Notes: generated by a model not told the origin, from the letters alone. DNA of 31,358 nucleotides from an uncultured Bacilli bacterium (GCA_944358495.1 CALVRF010000004.1:1-31358); one strand, 5' to 3'. Numbered from the stretch's first letter, positions 14,148-21,715 are shown. Program-made: numbers and translations.

Positions 14148-14885
14148 TCATTTTCGTCTTACATTAACTTCTTTAATAAAAGTGTCAAACAATACTTTAT
14201 TTTCATCTTCTAATTCCGGATGAAACTGCGTCCCAACTATCCATAATGATGAATTTTTACTTTCAATAGCCTCTATCGTTCCATCTAATGCTCGCCCTGT
14301 AACTTTAAAAATTTCACTTCCATTAAAAACATCACCTTTTAAAACCCAATTATGGATAGATGGCTCATTAATTTGCGTTCTTTGATAAATCGAATACAAA
14401 TGCGAATCCTCAGTCAAAACCACTTCGTGCTTTGACTTTTCAATTTGCTCATTATAAAAAGGATCTAAATCATTATGGCCACCTTTCTCATCCATATAAT
14501 AAATTTCATCTTCTATTTTATATGAAGCACTAACTTCATTACTATCAAAACCGTTAGAACATAATTTTTTACTTGCCCATTCATAAGCTGCCATCGTCTG
14601 CATTCCTAAACAAATACCTAAAACCGGTTTGTTATGCTTAATCGCATAGCCCATCGCATTAATTTGAGCCGCTTCTACTTTCGGGCCACCAGTAAATATA
14701 AAACCATCACATAATGCTAAAGCATCTTCATAATACTGTCCATAAGGAAAACAAATACCAATAGGTATCCCGCCTACCTCTCTAATACGTTTAGGATAAT
14801 TATCGACAATTTGTGTATAATTCTTAAACGCCCTAGCCTCATTACTTGTCCTCGGACCAATCATCCCAATAATTGGTTTTTGCAT
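14148..14885 (-). CDS. Class I glutamine amidotransferase-like / gamma-glutamyl hydrolase (peptidase C26) family protein
   Basis: A 245-aa protein of the PuuD-like family that hydrolyses gamma-glutamyl amides. Nucleophile Cys92 lies in GICLGMQ, and His222 and Glu224 in TQFHPE complete the triad. The N-terminal IGMIGPRTSNEARAFKNYTQ and the FIFTGGPKV oxyanion region fit the family. It lacks an obvious synthetase partner, so a free hydrolase is more likely than an amidotransferase subunit. The SD AGGAGG is formed by the final Arg codons AGG AGG of the upstream serine hydrolase, and only 4 bp separate the genes, so translation is coupled. This suggests that both act on the same type of substrate, possibly a gamma-glutamyl peptide or muropeptide; that is inference. 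Confidence 0.85.
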   Translation of the reverse strand: MQKPIIGMIGPRTSNEARAFKNYTQIVDNYPKRIREVGGIPIGICFPYGQYYEDALALCDGFIFTGGPKVEAAQINAMGYAIKHNKPVLGICLGMQTMAAYEWASKKLCSNGFDSNEVSASYKIEDEIYYMDEKGGHNDLDPFYNEQIEKSKHEVVLTEDSHLYSIYQRTQINEPSIHNWVLKGDVFNGSEIFKVTGRALDGTIEAIESKNSSLWIVGTQFHPELEDENKVLFDTFIKEVNVRRK

Positions 14886-14889
14886 TATT

Positions 14890-16311
14890 CTACCTCCTTA
14901 AAATTTTTACTGTATCAAAACTCCTAGTTACATCAAATGGTAAACCATCTTCTTCTAAAGCCCTAGCTTCTAATACTTTTTTAGCTAGTCTTAAAGCTAA
15001 AATCACATCAATTTGTTTTTCTTTAAGGCCCTGAATAATTTTATAATAAGGAACGTCTATACTATCATTATCAGACATAACGTGAACCTTATTACCGGCA
15101 ATATCTATTTTACTTCCAGTAACTTTCATACTTTTAGCTAATCTTGAATCTAAATCCAAAATTCTTTCCGTTTGATTAGATAAAGGATTAGTTAAAATAT
15201 TCGCCGTAACTTCGTTTTTTAAATCAAAAGTAGCATAACCCCCAGTAAATCCAACAATACTAAAAGCTTTAGCTGACAATATTGGTGAAACCTCAGTAGC
15301 TGAAAAACCATCAGGGTGCTGGATATAAGCCGCTAGACCCCGATTAATATTTTGAATCTTTCCATTTTTCTTGTAAACTACATGCCCATCTTCAATTAAA
15401 TAAGGGCCACTAAGTGCGGGCGTAATTAACTTATCCAGGGAATCACTTGATAAAAAGCCAGCTTTCAAGCCATCAAATAGTTTTACCAAATCACGACTTG
15501 TACTATAAATTCCAGCATGCCCCGGATTGATATTAAATCTTCTTAAATTATAAGCTTTAGGGTCATGAACCAAACCTAAATTATCTTCATTTCCACCCGT
15601 CATCATTCCTAACGGCTCATAACTAGTTTGGTATAATCCCATTATATCATAAAAATACTTTTTAAAATAACTATCCGCATCTGGCATAATATCTTTCAAA
15701 ATGATAAAAGGAATATCGCTATATTCAAAAGTTTGACTTTTCATAATTTTAGTATTCCTAAGCCTTCTTTCAATCTCTTCTAAAGTTAAATCCGCATCAT
15801 CAATCCTACCATCCGTTTTTAAACTGTAATAGAATTTTACCATATCTATAACTGGAATTTGCAAATACTGATATTTCCCGCCGGCATAACTAGAAACATC
15901 TTTTTGTAAAGTAAACTTTCCCTCTTCGGCTAATTTCAAAGCCTCAATCGCCATAAATAATTTCGTAATGCTCGCCACATCGAACTGAACATTTTCGTCT
16001 AATTTAGGCCCTTTCCCGCTTACTTTCCCACTATAAGTATATAACTCTATTCCATTTTTATTATCCTTAATTGCCGTACTAACTCCAGGAACTAATTGAT
16101 TAATTAAATTAATTTCATTTAAATAATCATCTAGCAGTCTTTCGTAAATCTCCTCAGGATTAAAATTTCTCATTTCTAAAAGTTTAGCTTTAACTAATTT
16201 TAAGTAATCTAAAACTACCGTTTCTTTTAAAACAGCTTGATTACAAGTTAACTCCTCAATTACCTTAGATATTTGCTGATTTATCATTTGTTCATAGTCT
16301 AATCTATCCAT
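14890..16311 (-). CDS. Serine hydrolase of the beta-lactamase/DD-peptidase fold
   Basis: The 473-aa protein has a helical charged N-terminal region of about 75 residues and then a class C beta-lactamase-like domain. The active-site SxxK is Ser114-Ile-Thr-Lys117 in DVASITKLFMAIEALKLAEE, and FEYSDIPF supplies the second-motif Tyr (YSD for YxN). GFTGGYATFDL near residue 360 probably holds the third (K/H-S/T-G-like) strand. No signal peptide or membrane helix is visible, so the protein seems cytoplasmic, unlike penicillin-binding proteins. Esterase, peptidase and amidase activities all occur in this family, so the substrate is open. Start: Met at 16311 after SD GGGGGG; an in-frame ATG at 16326 lacks an SD. 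A good sigma-A promoter lies upstream. Confidence 0.82.
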   Translation of the reverse strand: MDRLDYEQMINQQISKVIEELTCNQAVLKETVVLDYLKLVKAKLLEMRNFNPEEIYERLLDDYLNEINLINQLVPGVSTAIKDNKNGIELYTYSGKVSGKGPKLDENVQFDVASITKLFMAIEALKLAEEGKFTLQKDVSSYAGGKYQYLQIPVIDMVKFYYSLKTDGRIDDADLTLEEIERRLRNTKIMKSQTFEYSDIPFIILKDIMPDADSYFKKYFYDIMGLYQTSYEPLGMMTGGNEDNLGLVHDPKAYNLRRFNINPGHAGIYSTSRDLVKLFDGLKAGFLSSDSLDKLITPALSGPYLIEDGHVVYKKNGKIQNINRGLAAYIQHPDGFSATEVSPILSAKAFSIVGFTGGYATFDLKNEVTANILTNPLSNQTERILDLDSRLAKSMKVTGSKIDIAGNKVHVMSDNDSIDVPYYKIIQGLKEKQIDVILALRLAKKVLEARALEEDGLPFDVTRSFDTVKILRR

Positions 16312-16339
16312 TTTAATTCCCCCCAAATAAAGTACTTCT

Positions 16340-16367
16340 ATTATACTTTAAAATAAGTCAAAGTCAA
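16340..16367 (-). promoter_or_regulatory. Sigma-A promoter of the serine hydrolase/amidotransferase operon
   Basis: -35 TTGACT (16362-16367), 16-nt spacer, -10 TATAAT (16340-16345) on the minus strand, just past the sigG terminator. Confidence 0.75.
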
Positions 16368-16374
16368 GAAAAAA

Positions 16375-16390
16375 AAGCCCCTAAGGGCCT
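16375..16390 (-). terminator. Intrinsic terminator of sigG
   Basis: AGGCCC-TTAG-GGGCTT (one G-U pair) followed by TTTTTTCTTG on the minus strand; it overlaps the sigG stop codon TAG. Confidence 0.85.
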
Positions 16391-17162
16391 AATCAATCAT
16401 CTTCTTTATCGATAATAAACCATTTTTTTCTAGCCTAGATATTTGTGCCTGACTAATACCTATTTCTTCAGCTAGTTCCATCTGTGTTTTTCCCACCAAA
16501 TACCTTTGAGTCAAAATATACTTTTCTTTCGGCTTTAACCGCTCTAAAGCACCTTTTAAAGCAATTTTGTCATCTAAACTATATAACCCCTCATCCGTAT
16601 TTAACTGATCAGATAAATAAATCACATCACCACCATCGTTATAAATCGGTTCAAACATACTAACTGTATCTTTTAAAGAGTTTAAGGCATGACTTACCGT
16701 ACTTTCGGATAAACCCATCTCTTTCGCAATATCCGCTAGTTTCGGCTCACTACCATTTTTGTTTGTCAGCATTTCTTTAACTCTTACCGCTTTAAAAGCC
16801 GTATCCTTAATACTTCTAGAGACTCTAACACTATTATTATCTCTTAAATATCTTTTTATCTCCCCTAAAATCATCGGAACCGCATAAGTACTAAAACGCA
16901 CTTCATGACCTAAATCAAAATTATCAATTGCTTTAATTAAACCAATACAACCAATTTGAAATAAATCATCCATATTATCAGTTCGATTATTATACTTCTT
17001 CAAAATCGATAAAACTAATTTTAAATTACCATTAATAAGTTCCTCTTTGGCTGATAAATCACCACTTTGAAATTTTTTAAATAACTCCATTTGTTCTTCA
17101 TTCGTTAAAACTTTAATATCCGCAGTATTCACGCCACAAATTTCCACTTTATGACGTGCCAT
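16389..17162 (-). CDS. sigG: RNA polymerase sporulation sigma factor SigG
   Basis: Sigma-G directs late gene expression in the forespore after engulfment. The 257-aa protein matches B. subtilis SigG throughout. The N-terminus MARHKVEICGVNT (B. subtilis MSRNKVEICGVDT) is the hallmark that separates it from SigF and is where the Gin/CsfB inhibitor acts. Region 2: NGNLKLVLSILKKYNNR, DDLFQIGCIGLIKAIDNFDL, VRFSTYAVPMILGEIKRYLR. Region 3 begins RVSRSIKDTAFKA, with FEPIYNDGGDVIYL, and region 4 is KTQMELAEEIGISQAQISRL. SD AAAGGAG is 8 nt upstream of the ATG. A sigma-G-like promoter lies just upstream. In B. subtilis sigG follows spoIIGA-sigE; here the two are about 3.9 kb apart with other genes between. 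Confidence 0.96.
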   Translation of the reverse strand: MARHKVEICGVNTADIKVLTNEEQMELFKKFQSGDLSAKEELINGNLKLVLSILKKYNNRTDNMDDLFQIGCIGLIKAIDNFDLGHEVRFSTYAVPMILGEIKRYLRDNNSVRVSRSIKDTAFKAVRVKEMLTNKNGSEPKLADIAKEMGLSESTVSHALNSLKDTVSMFEPIYNDGGDVIYLSDQLNTDEGLYSLDDKIALKGALERLKPKEKYILTQRYLVGKTQMELAEEIGISQAQISRLEKNGLLSIKKMID

Positions 17163-17183
17163 TAAAAAATCTCCTTTCTAATT

Positions 17184-17214
17184 CATAATGAACCAAAAGA
17201 AGATTTTCTATTCA
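17184..17214 (-). promoter_or_regulatory. Sigma-G-type promoter of sigG (autoregulatory)
   Basis: On the minus strand TGAATA (17209-17214), an 18-nt spacer and CATTATG (17184-17190). The sigma-G consensus recalled from B. subtilis is about TGAATA-N17/18-CATACTA, so the -35 is exact and the -10 close. It lies between the small-ORF stop and sigG, with a predicted leader of about 15 nt. Confidence 0.6.
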
Positions 17215-17215
17215 A

Positions 17216-17341
17216 TTATTTTTTTCCTAATAATAAAGAGCCAACTGTTATTAAAATAATAATTACTAATAAACCAATTATTAAATTTATTGTTTGGGGG
17301 CCATAAGATTTAGCCACCACGACCAAAAAATCAAACTGCAT
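17216..17341 (-). CDS. Small membrane peptide of 41 aa upstream of sigG
   Basis: Translation begins MQFDFLVVVAKSYG and continues into a hydrophobic helix (about residues 18-38: INLIIGLLVIIILITVGSLL) ending GKK. It has an excellent SD (AGGAAGGAGT, 5 nt before ATG) and a TATAAT-like box upstream (GTGTATAATGG), both supporting a real gene. One membrane pass with a Lys-Lys C-terminus suggests the C-terminus is inside. It ends two bases from the sigma-G-like -35 of sigG. Small membrane proteins are common in sporulation control, but no known family is recognised and the link to sigG is positional only. Confidence 0.6.
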   Translation of the reverse strand: MQFDFLVVVAKSYGPQTINLIIGLLVIIILITVGSLLLGKK

Positions 17342-17413
17342 TTTTGACTCCTTCCTATTTGAGAGGTACTTTTCCATTATACACGATGTTAATCAAACAG
17401 GAACAATAAATTA

Positions 17414-18061
17414 CTAATTTTTGTTATTTTTTACATTAGCCTTACACTTCAAATAATAAGTAATAAAAGCAGTGGCAATAATCAAATAACTTAAAGATAA
17501 AGCAAAACCTGCAATAATATCACTAGCGTAATGCACTCCTAAATATATTCGGCTAAGGCCAATTAAGAAAATAAGTAAAGCTAAAATAACTGTCCATATT
17601 TTTTTAGCTTTAATACTAATCCCAGTCCGCCAAATTAAAAATATCAGCATTCCATAAAAACCCATCGAAACCATCGCATGGCCGGATGGAAAACTATAAC
17701 CCGTTTCTTCAATAAGCATCCATTCAAACGGTCTTGGCCTAGAAAATATAAGTTTTAAAACCTGATTAACTAAAGTCACTAAAACTAAATTCATTAAAGA
17801 AAGTAATCCATACTTTTTGTTTTTAAAAATAAAAAATAAAGCTATTGAAAGCGCGATTAAAAAAGGCACGCTCGCAAACATCGTTATCACTTTAAAAAAT
17901 CCCGTCCAAAAAGGTGATTTAATACTAATAACTGCATTATAAATTGCCTCATCAAACCCATGCAATCTATCTCTTATCATTTCATGCGTGACAATTATAA
18001 TAATAAAAAGTAGTAACGCCAAAATCATCCATTTTGCATACTTCTTTAAAAATTCCTTCAT
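17414..18061 (-). CDS. PAP2-family membrane phosphatase
   Basis: A 215-aa integral membrane phosphatase with about six helices. The PAP2 signature is complete: KLIFSRPRP (motif 1, K-x6-RP type), YSFPSGHAM (motif 2, PSGH) and SRIYLGVHYASDIIAG (motif 3, SR-x5-H-x3-D). Family members in Bacillota remove phosphate from undecaprenyl pyrophosphate (BcrC-like) or phosphatidylglycerol phosphate (PgpB-like); sequence alone does not choose between them, and the catalytic site faces outside. It has its own promoter with a very short leader and SD AAGGTGAT. No clear terminator follows before the small sigG-upstream ORF. Confidence 0.9.
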   Translation of the reverse strand: MKEFLKKYAKWMILALLLFIIIIVTHEMIRDRLHGFDEAIYNAVISIKSPFWTGFFKVITMFASVPFLIALSIALFFIFKNKKYGLLSLMNLVLVTLVNQVLKLIFSRPRPFEWMLIEETGYSFPSGHAMVSMGFYGMLIFLIWRTGISIKAKKIWTVILALLIFLIGLSRIYLGVHYASDIIAGFALSLSYLIIATAFITYYLKCKANVKNNKN

Positions 18062-18077
18062 AGTATCACCTTGATTA

Positions 18078-18106
18078 ATTATATAAAATTTTTAAAAAAT
18101 TTACAA
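18078..18106 (-). promoter_or_regulatory. Sigma-A promoter of the PAP2 gene
   Basis: -35 TTGTAA (18101-18106), 17-nt spacer, -10 TATAAT (18078-18083); the SD starts 4 nt downstream. Confidence 0.65.
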
Positions 18107-18109
18107 CTA

Positions 18110-18133
18110 AAAAAGAACATTACTGTTCCTTTT
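18110..18133 (-). terminator. Intrinsic terminator of the YitT-family gene
   Basis: Minus strand AAAAGGAACA-GTAA-TGTTCTTTTTT; about 10 bp with one G-U pair, then T. It overlaps the stop codon at 18120. Confidence 0.75.
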
Positions 18134-19001
18134 CTACCGGCTTACGCTTAATATGTGTCCCAATCACTTCTGATAAATCACTAACCGTTACAAATGAAGA
18201 CACATCCGCATTTCGCACAATATCTCTTAACTCTGGTAATTCTAATCTAGTAATAACCGTGTATAAAATCACTTTTTCCGATTGTGATACCATGCCTTTC
18301 GCATTGATAAAAGTAACCGTACGACCTAGCTTATGATATATATCATGTGAAATTTGTTCACTTTTATCCGTAATAATATATACCGCTTTAGCTTGATCCA
18401 TTCCCTCAGACACCACATCAATAATTTTAAAAGTAATAAAATAAGTTAATAGAGAATATAACGCTCTATCTGGTCCAAAGACAAATATCGCTACTCCATA
18501 TATAAAAATATTAATAAATAATACTACTTGTCCAACAGATAAACTTGATCTTTTACTAACTAAAATAGCCACAATTTCCGTGCCGTCTAAACAAGCACCA
18601 AACTTAATAACCATACCGACGCCAACGCCTAATAGCAAGCCACCATAAATAGTTGCTAAAATAATATCATCTGTCACTTCATCAAAAGTTCCAAACACAC
18701 TAAGCAAAGTCGTAAATACTATCATTCCAAAACTCGCTTTAATTAAAAATTTAAGTCCTAACTGCTTATATCCAATAATTAAAAAGGGAATATTTAAAAC
18801 TAAAACAAATAAACTAAGTGAACCACCAAATAATGTGTTTAAAATAATTGATATACCGGTAAGACCTCCATCAATAATTGAATTAGGAATTAAAAAGATT
18901 TCTAGTGCTGCCGCTGCCATGCTTGCACCAATCGCAATTAAAATCATTGATGGAATTTGTTTGATACACTTTACAAATAAACTTTCTGCTTGTTTTGCCA
19001 T
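18120..19001 (-). CDS. YitT-family membrane protein with C-terminal DUF2179
   Basis: A 294-aa protein with five or six membrane helices (about 17-200) followed by a cytoplasmic DUF2179 domain (about 210-285). Family features: ALEIFLIPNSIIDGGLTGIS with the GG-T/V-TG motif, KFGACLDGTEIVAIL, and DQAKAVYIITDKSEQISHDI with HKLGRTVTF at the start of the soluble domain. YitT proteins are numerous in spore formers; their transported substrate is not established. Start: Met at 19001 after SD GGAGG; the in-frame ATG at 19016 is part of that SD. It has its own terminator. Confidence 0.9.
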   Translation of the reverse strand: MAKQAESLFVKCIKQIPSMILIAIGASMAAAALEIFLIPNSIIDGGLTGISIILNTLFGGSLSLFVLVLNIPFLIIGYKQLGLKFLIKASFGMIVFTTLLSVFGTFDEVTDDIILATIYGGLLLGVGVGMVIKFGACLDGTEIVAILVSKRSSLSVGQVVLFINIFIYGVAIFVFGPDRALYSLLTYFITFKIIDVVSEGMDQAKAVYIITDKSEQISHDIYHKLGRTVTFINAKGMVSQSEKVILYTVITRLELPELRDIVRNADVSSFVTVSDLSEVIGTHIKRKPVEKEQ

Positions 19002-19020
19002 AATATCTGCCTCCATATTA

Positions 19021-19026
19021 ATTATA
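19021..19026 (-). promoter_or_regulatory. -10 element upstream of the YitT-family gene
   Basis: Minus strand TATAAT 6 nt before the SD; the -35 (TTTTAA) is weak. Confidence 0.4.
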
Positions 19027-19062
19027 CCGAATATTTAACCATATTAAAAGATCGTATGAAAA

Positions 19063-19083
19063 AAAAGTCGAATTTCGACTTTT
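19063..19083 (-). terminator. Intrinsic terminator of the glycosyltransferase gene
   Basis: AAAAGTCGA/TCGACTTTT, 9-bp stem with 3-nt loop, followed by TTTTCATACG on the minus strand. Confidence 0.85.
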
Positions 19084-20165
19084 TAATCATTTAATATTTT
19101 TTCAATTATTTTTTTATTATTTATAAGTCGTTCATTTTTAGGATCATGCTTTAAAGCAATATCAAGATAATATAAACTTTCCGCATACATGCCTAAGTTA
19201 TACTTACAAATCGATAAATAATCATAAACGGTTCCGTCATAGCAAAAAGGCTCATTTATATAATTTTTATATTTATTTTTAATATTAAGAGCAATCATAA
19301 AATCGCGTATAGCATCTTCATATTTGCCATCATCATATTCTAAAATACCACTTTCAACATATGGCTCACGTAAATAAGGCGTTTCTTTTTTTGCTTTTGA
19401 AAGCCAAAGCCTAGCTTCATCAAGACGTCCTAAACTTTTATATGAACGAGCAATAAAACGCATTGATGCCGACCTTTCATCTTTCCATGTTGCTTTTTTT
19501 AATTGTAAATGCTTAATTAACGTATCAATACACTTTTCATATTTACCATAATACATATATTCTCTTCCTAAATAATGCATATTACGATCATCTTCAGGAT
19601 CTTCCTTAACTGAAAGTTCCAAAAGTGGTAAATAAGAGCTACGCGATTTATTTCTGTCAGGATAATGATTTAAAGTAATTTCCGGAATCATCACATTATT
19701 TTCTGGTATATCACAGCTCAAAACCTCATGGACCGGATGTGTCCATTTATAATGCTTACGACTATGAATCTGATTTAAATAAAAATTCACGGCCGGATTA
19801 CCATAATCATCAAAACTCCAGTTATAATTATACGTTGCTCTATTGGTATTTAGTTTCCAAGCTTTTTCCAGTTTTTCACGCCAACCAGCCTCAAAAACTT
19901 CATCCAAGTCAATCGATACACAAATATCAGTATCTTCTGGCACCATTTCTAAAGCCTTATTACGTGCAACATCAAAACGCCATGGCTTGATAATTTCGGT
20001 TTTAACGATTGCTCCTAGTTGTTTCAACTTTAAAGCTGTATCATCTTCTGAACCCGTATCTAAAACGTAAACAGCATCGGCTTCCTTAACCGAGTTCATA
20101 AAGCGTTCAACAAACTTTTCTTCGTTCTTTGCAATTGCATAAACGCAAACTTTATATTTTGACAT
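19083..20165 (-). CDS. GT2-family glycosyltransferase with TPR repeats, probable glycosylation of the collagen-like protein
   Basis: The 360-aa protein has an N-terminal GT-A domain (about 1-190): YAIAKNEEKFVERFMNSVK, YVLDTGSEDDT, RNKALEMV and a DxD-type metal site in SIDLDEVFEAGW. The C-terminal part (about 200-355) contains TPR-like helical repeats (YLGREYMYYGKYEKCIDTLI; YESGILEYDDGKYEDAI-type; YAESLYYLDIALKHDPKNE). Such GT2-TPR enzymes often modify Ser/Thr of surface proteins. It starts only 10 bp after the collagen-like gene and shares its late-sporulation-type promoter, so the Thr-rich collagen region is the likely acceptor, as for BclA-type proteins with neighbouring glycosyltransferases in Bacillus and Clostridioides. 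SD AGGTG is unusually close (2 nt) to the ATG. Confidence 0.85.
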   Translation of the reverse strand: MSKYKVCVYAIAKNEEKFVERFMNSVKEADAVYVLDTGSEDDTALKLKQLGAIVKTEIIKPWRFDVARNKALEMVPEDTDICVSIDLDEVFEAGWREKLEKAWKLNTNRATYNYNWSFDDYGNPAVNFYLNQIHSRKHYKWTHPVHEVLSCDIPENNVMIPEITLNHYPDRNKSRSSYLPLLELSVKEDPEDDRNMHYLGREYMYYGKYEKCIDTLIKHLQLKKATWKDERSASMRFIARSYKSLGRLDEARLWLSKAKKETPYLREPYVESGILEYDDGKYEDAIRDFMIALNIKNKYKNYINEPFCYDGTVYDYLSICKYNLGMYAESLYYLDIALKHDPKNERLINNKKIIEKILND

Positions 20166-20175
20166 AACACCTGTA

Positions 20176-20946
20176 CTATGGACCTGTTGGACCTGTCGGA
20201 CCCGTTGGACCTGTTGGTCCTGTTGCTCCAGCTGCTCCGGTCGGGCCTGTAACTCCAGATACTCCCGTTGGACCAGTTGCTCCAGCTGGACCTGTTGGAC
20301 CTGTAACTCCGCTTACACCAGTAGGGCCTGTCGCTCCAGCTGCCCCAGTTGGACCAGAAACACCTGTTGGACCTGTGGCTCCGGTCGGACCTGTTGGACC
20401 AGTTACCGTACTAGCTGCTCCTGTTGCTCCCGTTGGACCAGTTACACCAGTTGCACCTGTTGCCCCAGTTGGTCCTGTTGGACCAGTTACCGTACTAGCT
20501 GCTCCTGTTGCTCCCGTTGGACCAGTTACACCAGCAGCGCCTGTTGCTCCCGTTGGACCAGAAACACCTGTTGGACCTGTGGCTCCAGTCGCTCCAGCAG
20601 GAATCGTTAAATTTAAAAATAAATTAGGAGCCGTTCCTGTAATTGAAGCGGCCGCTGTTGACCCTGGTGCCCCAGTTACTACACTACCAATCGCAAAGTT
20701 AGTAGCTGCTCCAGTTGCTCCTGTAGCACCAGTTGCCCCAGTAGGTCCCGTTGCCCCGGTTGCTCCCGTTGGACCGGTTAAACCAGTTGCCCCAGTAGGA
20801 CCTGTTGCTCCAGTAGTTCCAGTAGGACCGCCGGCTGGACCCGTTGGACCTGTTGGACCTGTTGGACCGCGCTGACCAACTACTGTTTGTGGCCGGCAAC
20901 ATTGATCTTGCTTAATTTTTTGCATCGCCTTTTCATAGCTATCCAT
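20176..20946 (-). CDS. Collagen-like (Gly-X-Thr) BclA-type spore-surface protein
   Basis: The 256-aa protein has a short N-terminal segment with a Cys-Cys pair (16-17), a first collagen block (about 27-79), a 38-residue non-collagen insert (80-117, NFAIGSVVTGAPGSTAAASI through LFLNLTIPAG) and a long second block (118-256). Triplets are mostly GPT, GAT and GVT, so Thr is in nearly every third place and available for O-glycosylation. The chain ends inside GPT triplets with no C-terminal globular trimerisation domain, unlike B. anthracis BclA; the insert may do that job. Homologues form hair-like exosporium filaments. The N-terminal Cys pair may cross-link to the spore coat. The gene follows sigE and has a sigma-K/sigma-E-type promoter and SD AAAGGAG, with a glycosyltransferase directly downstream. 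Confidence 0.88.
   Translation of the reverse strand: MDSYEKAMQKIKQDQCCRPQTVVGQRGPTGPTGPTGPAGGPTGTTGATGPTGATGLTGPTGATGATGPTGATGATGATGAATNFAIGSVVTGAPGSTAAASITGTAPNLFLNLTIPAGATGATGPTGVSGPTGATGAAGVTGPTGATGAASTVTGPTGPTGATGATGVTGPTGATGAASTVTGPTGPTGATGPTGVSGPTGAAGATGPTGVSGVTGPTGPAGATGPTGVSGVTGPTGAAGATGPTGPTGPTGPTGP
20391..20534. repeat. 84-bp tandem repeat inside the collagen region
   Basis: Positions 20391-20450 are identical to 20475-20534 (60 bases, period 84, that is 28 codons). The repeated peptide includes GAASTVTGPTGPTGATG. Such repeats make the length of the collagen block prone to change by recombination or slippage. Confidence 0.8.
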
Positions 20947-20968
20947 ACATACATCTCCTTTCTATATT

Positions 20969-20996
20969 TATTGTATGTATTAAGTTCTAAAATTGT
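20969..20996 (-). promoter_or_regulatory. Sigma-K/sigma-E-type promoter of the collagen-like operon
   Basis: Minus strand ACA (20994-20996), 16-nt spacer and CATACAATA (20969-20977). This equals the sigma-K -10 consensus CATAnnnTA with an AC-type -35 at the right distance; CATACAAT is also an exact sigma-E -10, but the sigma-E -35 is poor. No sigma-A boxes are seen. Confidence 0.6.
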
Positions 20997-21021
20997 AATG
21001 ATTTTTAAGCAAAAATAAAAA

Positions 21022-21053
21022 AAGACTAATCCTTATTCAACGTTTTTAGTCTT
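21022..21053 (-). terminator. Intrinsic terminator of sigE
   Basis: AAGACTAA/TTAGTCTT (8 bp) with a 16-nt loop containing the 3' end of sigE, then TTTTTAT on the minus strand. Confidence 0.7.
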
Positions 21054-21715
21054 CTAATCACTTTTTTTTCAATTCTCGATATATAAGATTGACTTATACC
21101 AAGCATATTAGCCACATCTTTTTGAGTCATTTCCTCAGTTCCAAATAAACCATATCTTAATATCATTATTTTTCTATCCCGTTCACTCAAATTATCAATT
21201 TCTGCATATAACATCTTCTTTTCAATTTCTTTTTCTAATCCTTTAGTGACAATATCTGAATCTGTTCCTAAAACATCTTCTAAATGTAATTCATTTCCTT
21301 CAGAATCATAGCTTAAATTATCTTCAAAACTAATCTCTCCTCTTCTTTTCTTATTTTTCCTTAAAAACATTAATATTTCATTATCAATACACCGTGAAGC
21401 ATATGTTGCCAGCTTAATATTTTTATCTAATTTGTACGTATTAACCCCCTTAATTAATCCCACACTTCCAATACTAACCAAATCCTCTAAATCAATACCC
21501 GTATTCTCATATTTCTTCGACAAAAAAACCACTAATCGCAAATTATGTTCTATTAATTTTGCACGAGCCATTTTATCACCATCCATCGACTTTTGAACAT
21601 ACATAATTTCTTCCTCTTTAGAAAGGGGCTCTGGCAATTTATCACTACTCCCAATAAAAAAGACATTTTCATCTTCAAAAAAAATCCGTAAAAATGCTTT
21701 AATCTTTTGTATCAT
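21026..21715 (-). CDS. sigE: RNA polymerase sporulation sigma factor SigE (pro-sigma-E)
   Basis: Sigma-E is the early mother-cell sigma factor, made as an inactive precursor. The 229-aa protein has the expected pro-region, here short (about 18-20 residues, MIQKIKAFLRIFF then EDENVFFIGSS) compared with 27-29 in B. subtilis, ending at the conserved processing site before LPEPLSKEEE. Conserved regions follow: EHNLRLVVFLSKKYENTGID, EDLVSIGSVGLIKGVNTY, IKLATYASRCIDNEILMFLR and the region 4 helix TQKDVANMLGISQSYISRIE. It overlaps spoIIGA by 4 bp (ATGA), so the protease and its substrate are translationally coupled. SD GGAGGG lies within spoIIGA. Confidence 0.96.
   Translation of the reverse strand: MIQKIKAFLRIFFEDENVFFIGSSDKLPEPLSKEEEIMYVQKSMDGDKMARAKLIEHNLRLVVFLSKKYENTGIDLEDLVSIGSVGLIKGVNTYKLDKNIKLATYASRCIDNEILMFLRKNKKRRGEISFEDNLSYDSEGNELHLEDVLGTDSDIVTKGLEKEIEKKMLYAEIDNLSERDRKIMILRYGLFGTEEMTQKDVANMLGISQSYISRIEKKVIRRLKTLNKD

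Noticed and set aside
20375..20875. A 166-codon open frame on the plus strand, rich in Pro/Val/Ala
   Set aside because: It is the antisense of the Gly-X-Thr repeat: GC-richer repeat codons leave no stops. It has no SD or promoter of its own.
20176..20875. Repeats suggestive of a CRISPR array or minisatellite
   Set aside because: The periodicity is 9 bp with an 84-bp unit, fully in frame as collagen triplets; there are no unique spacers.
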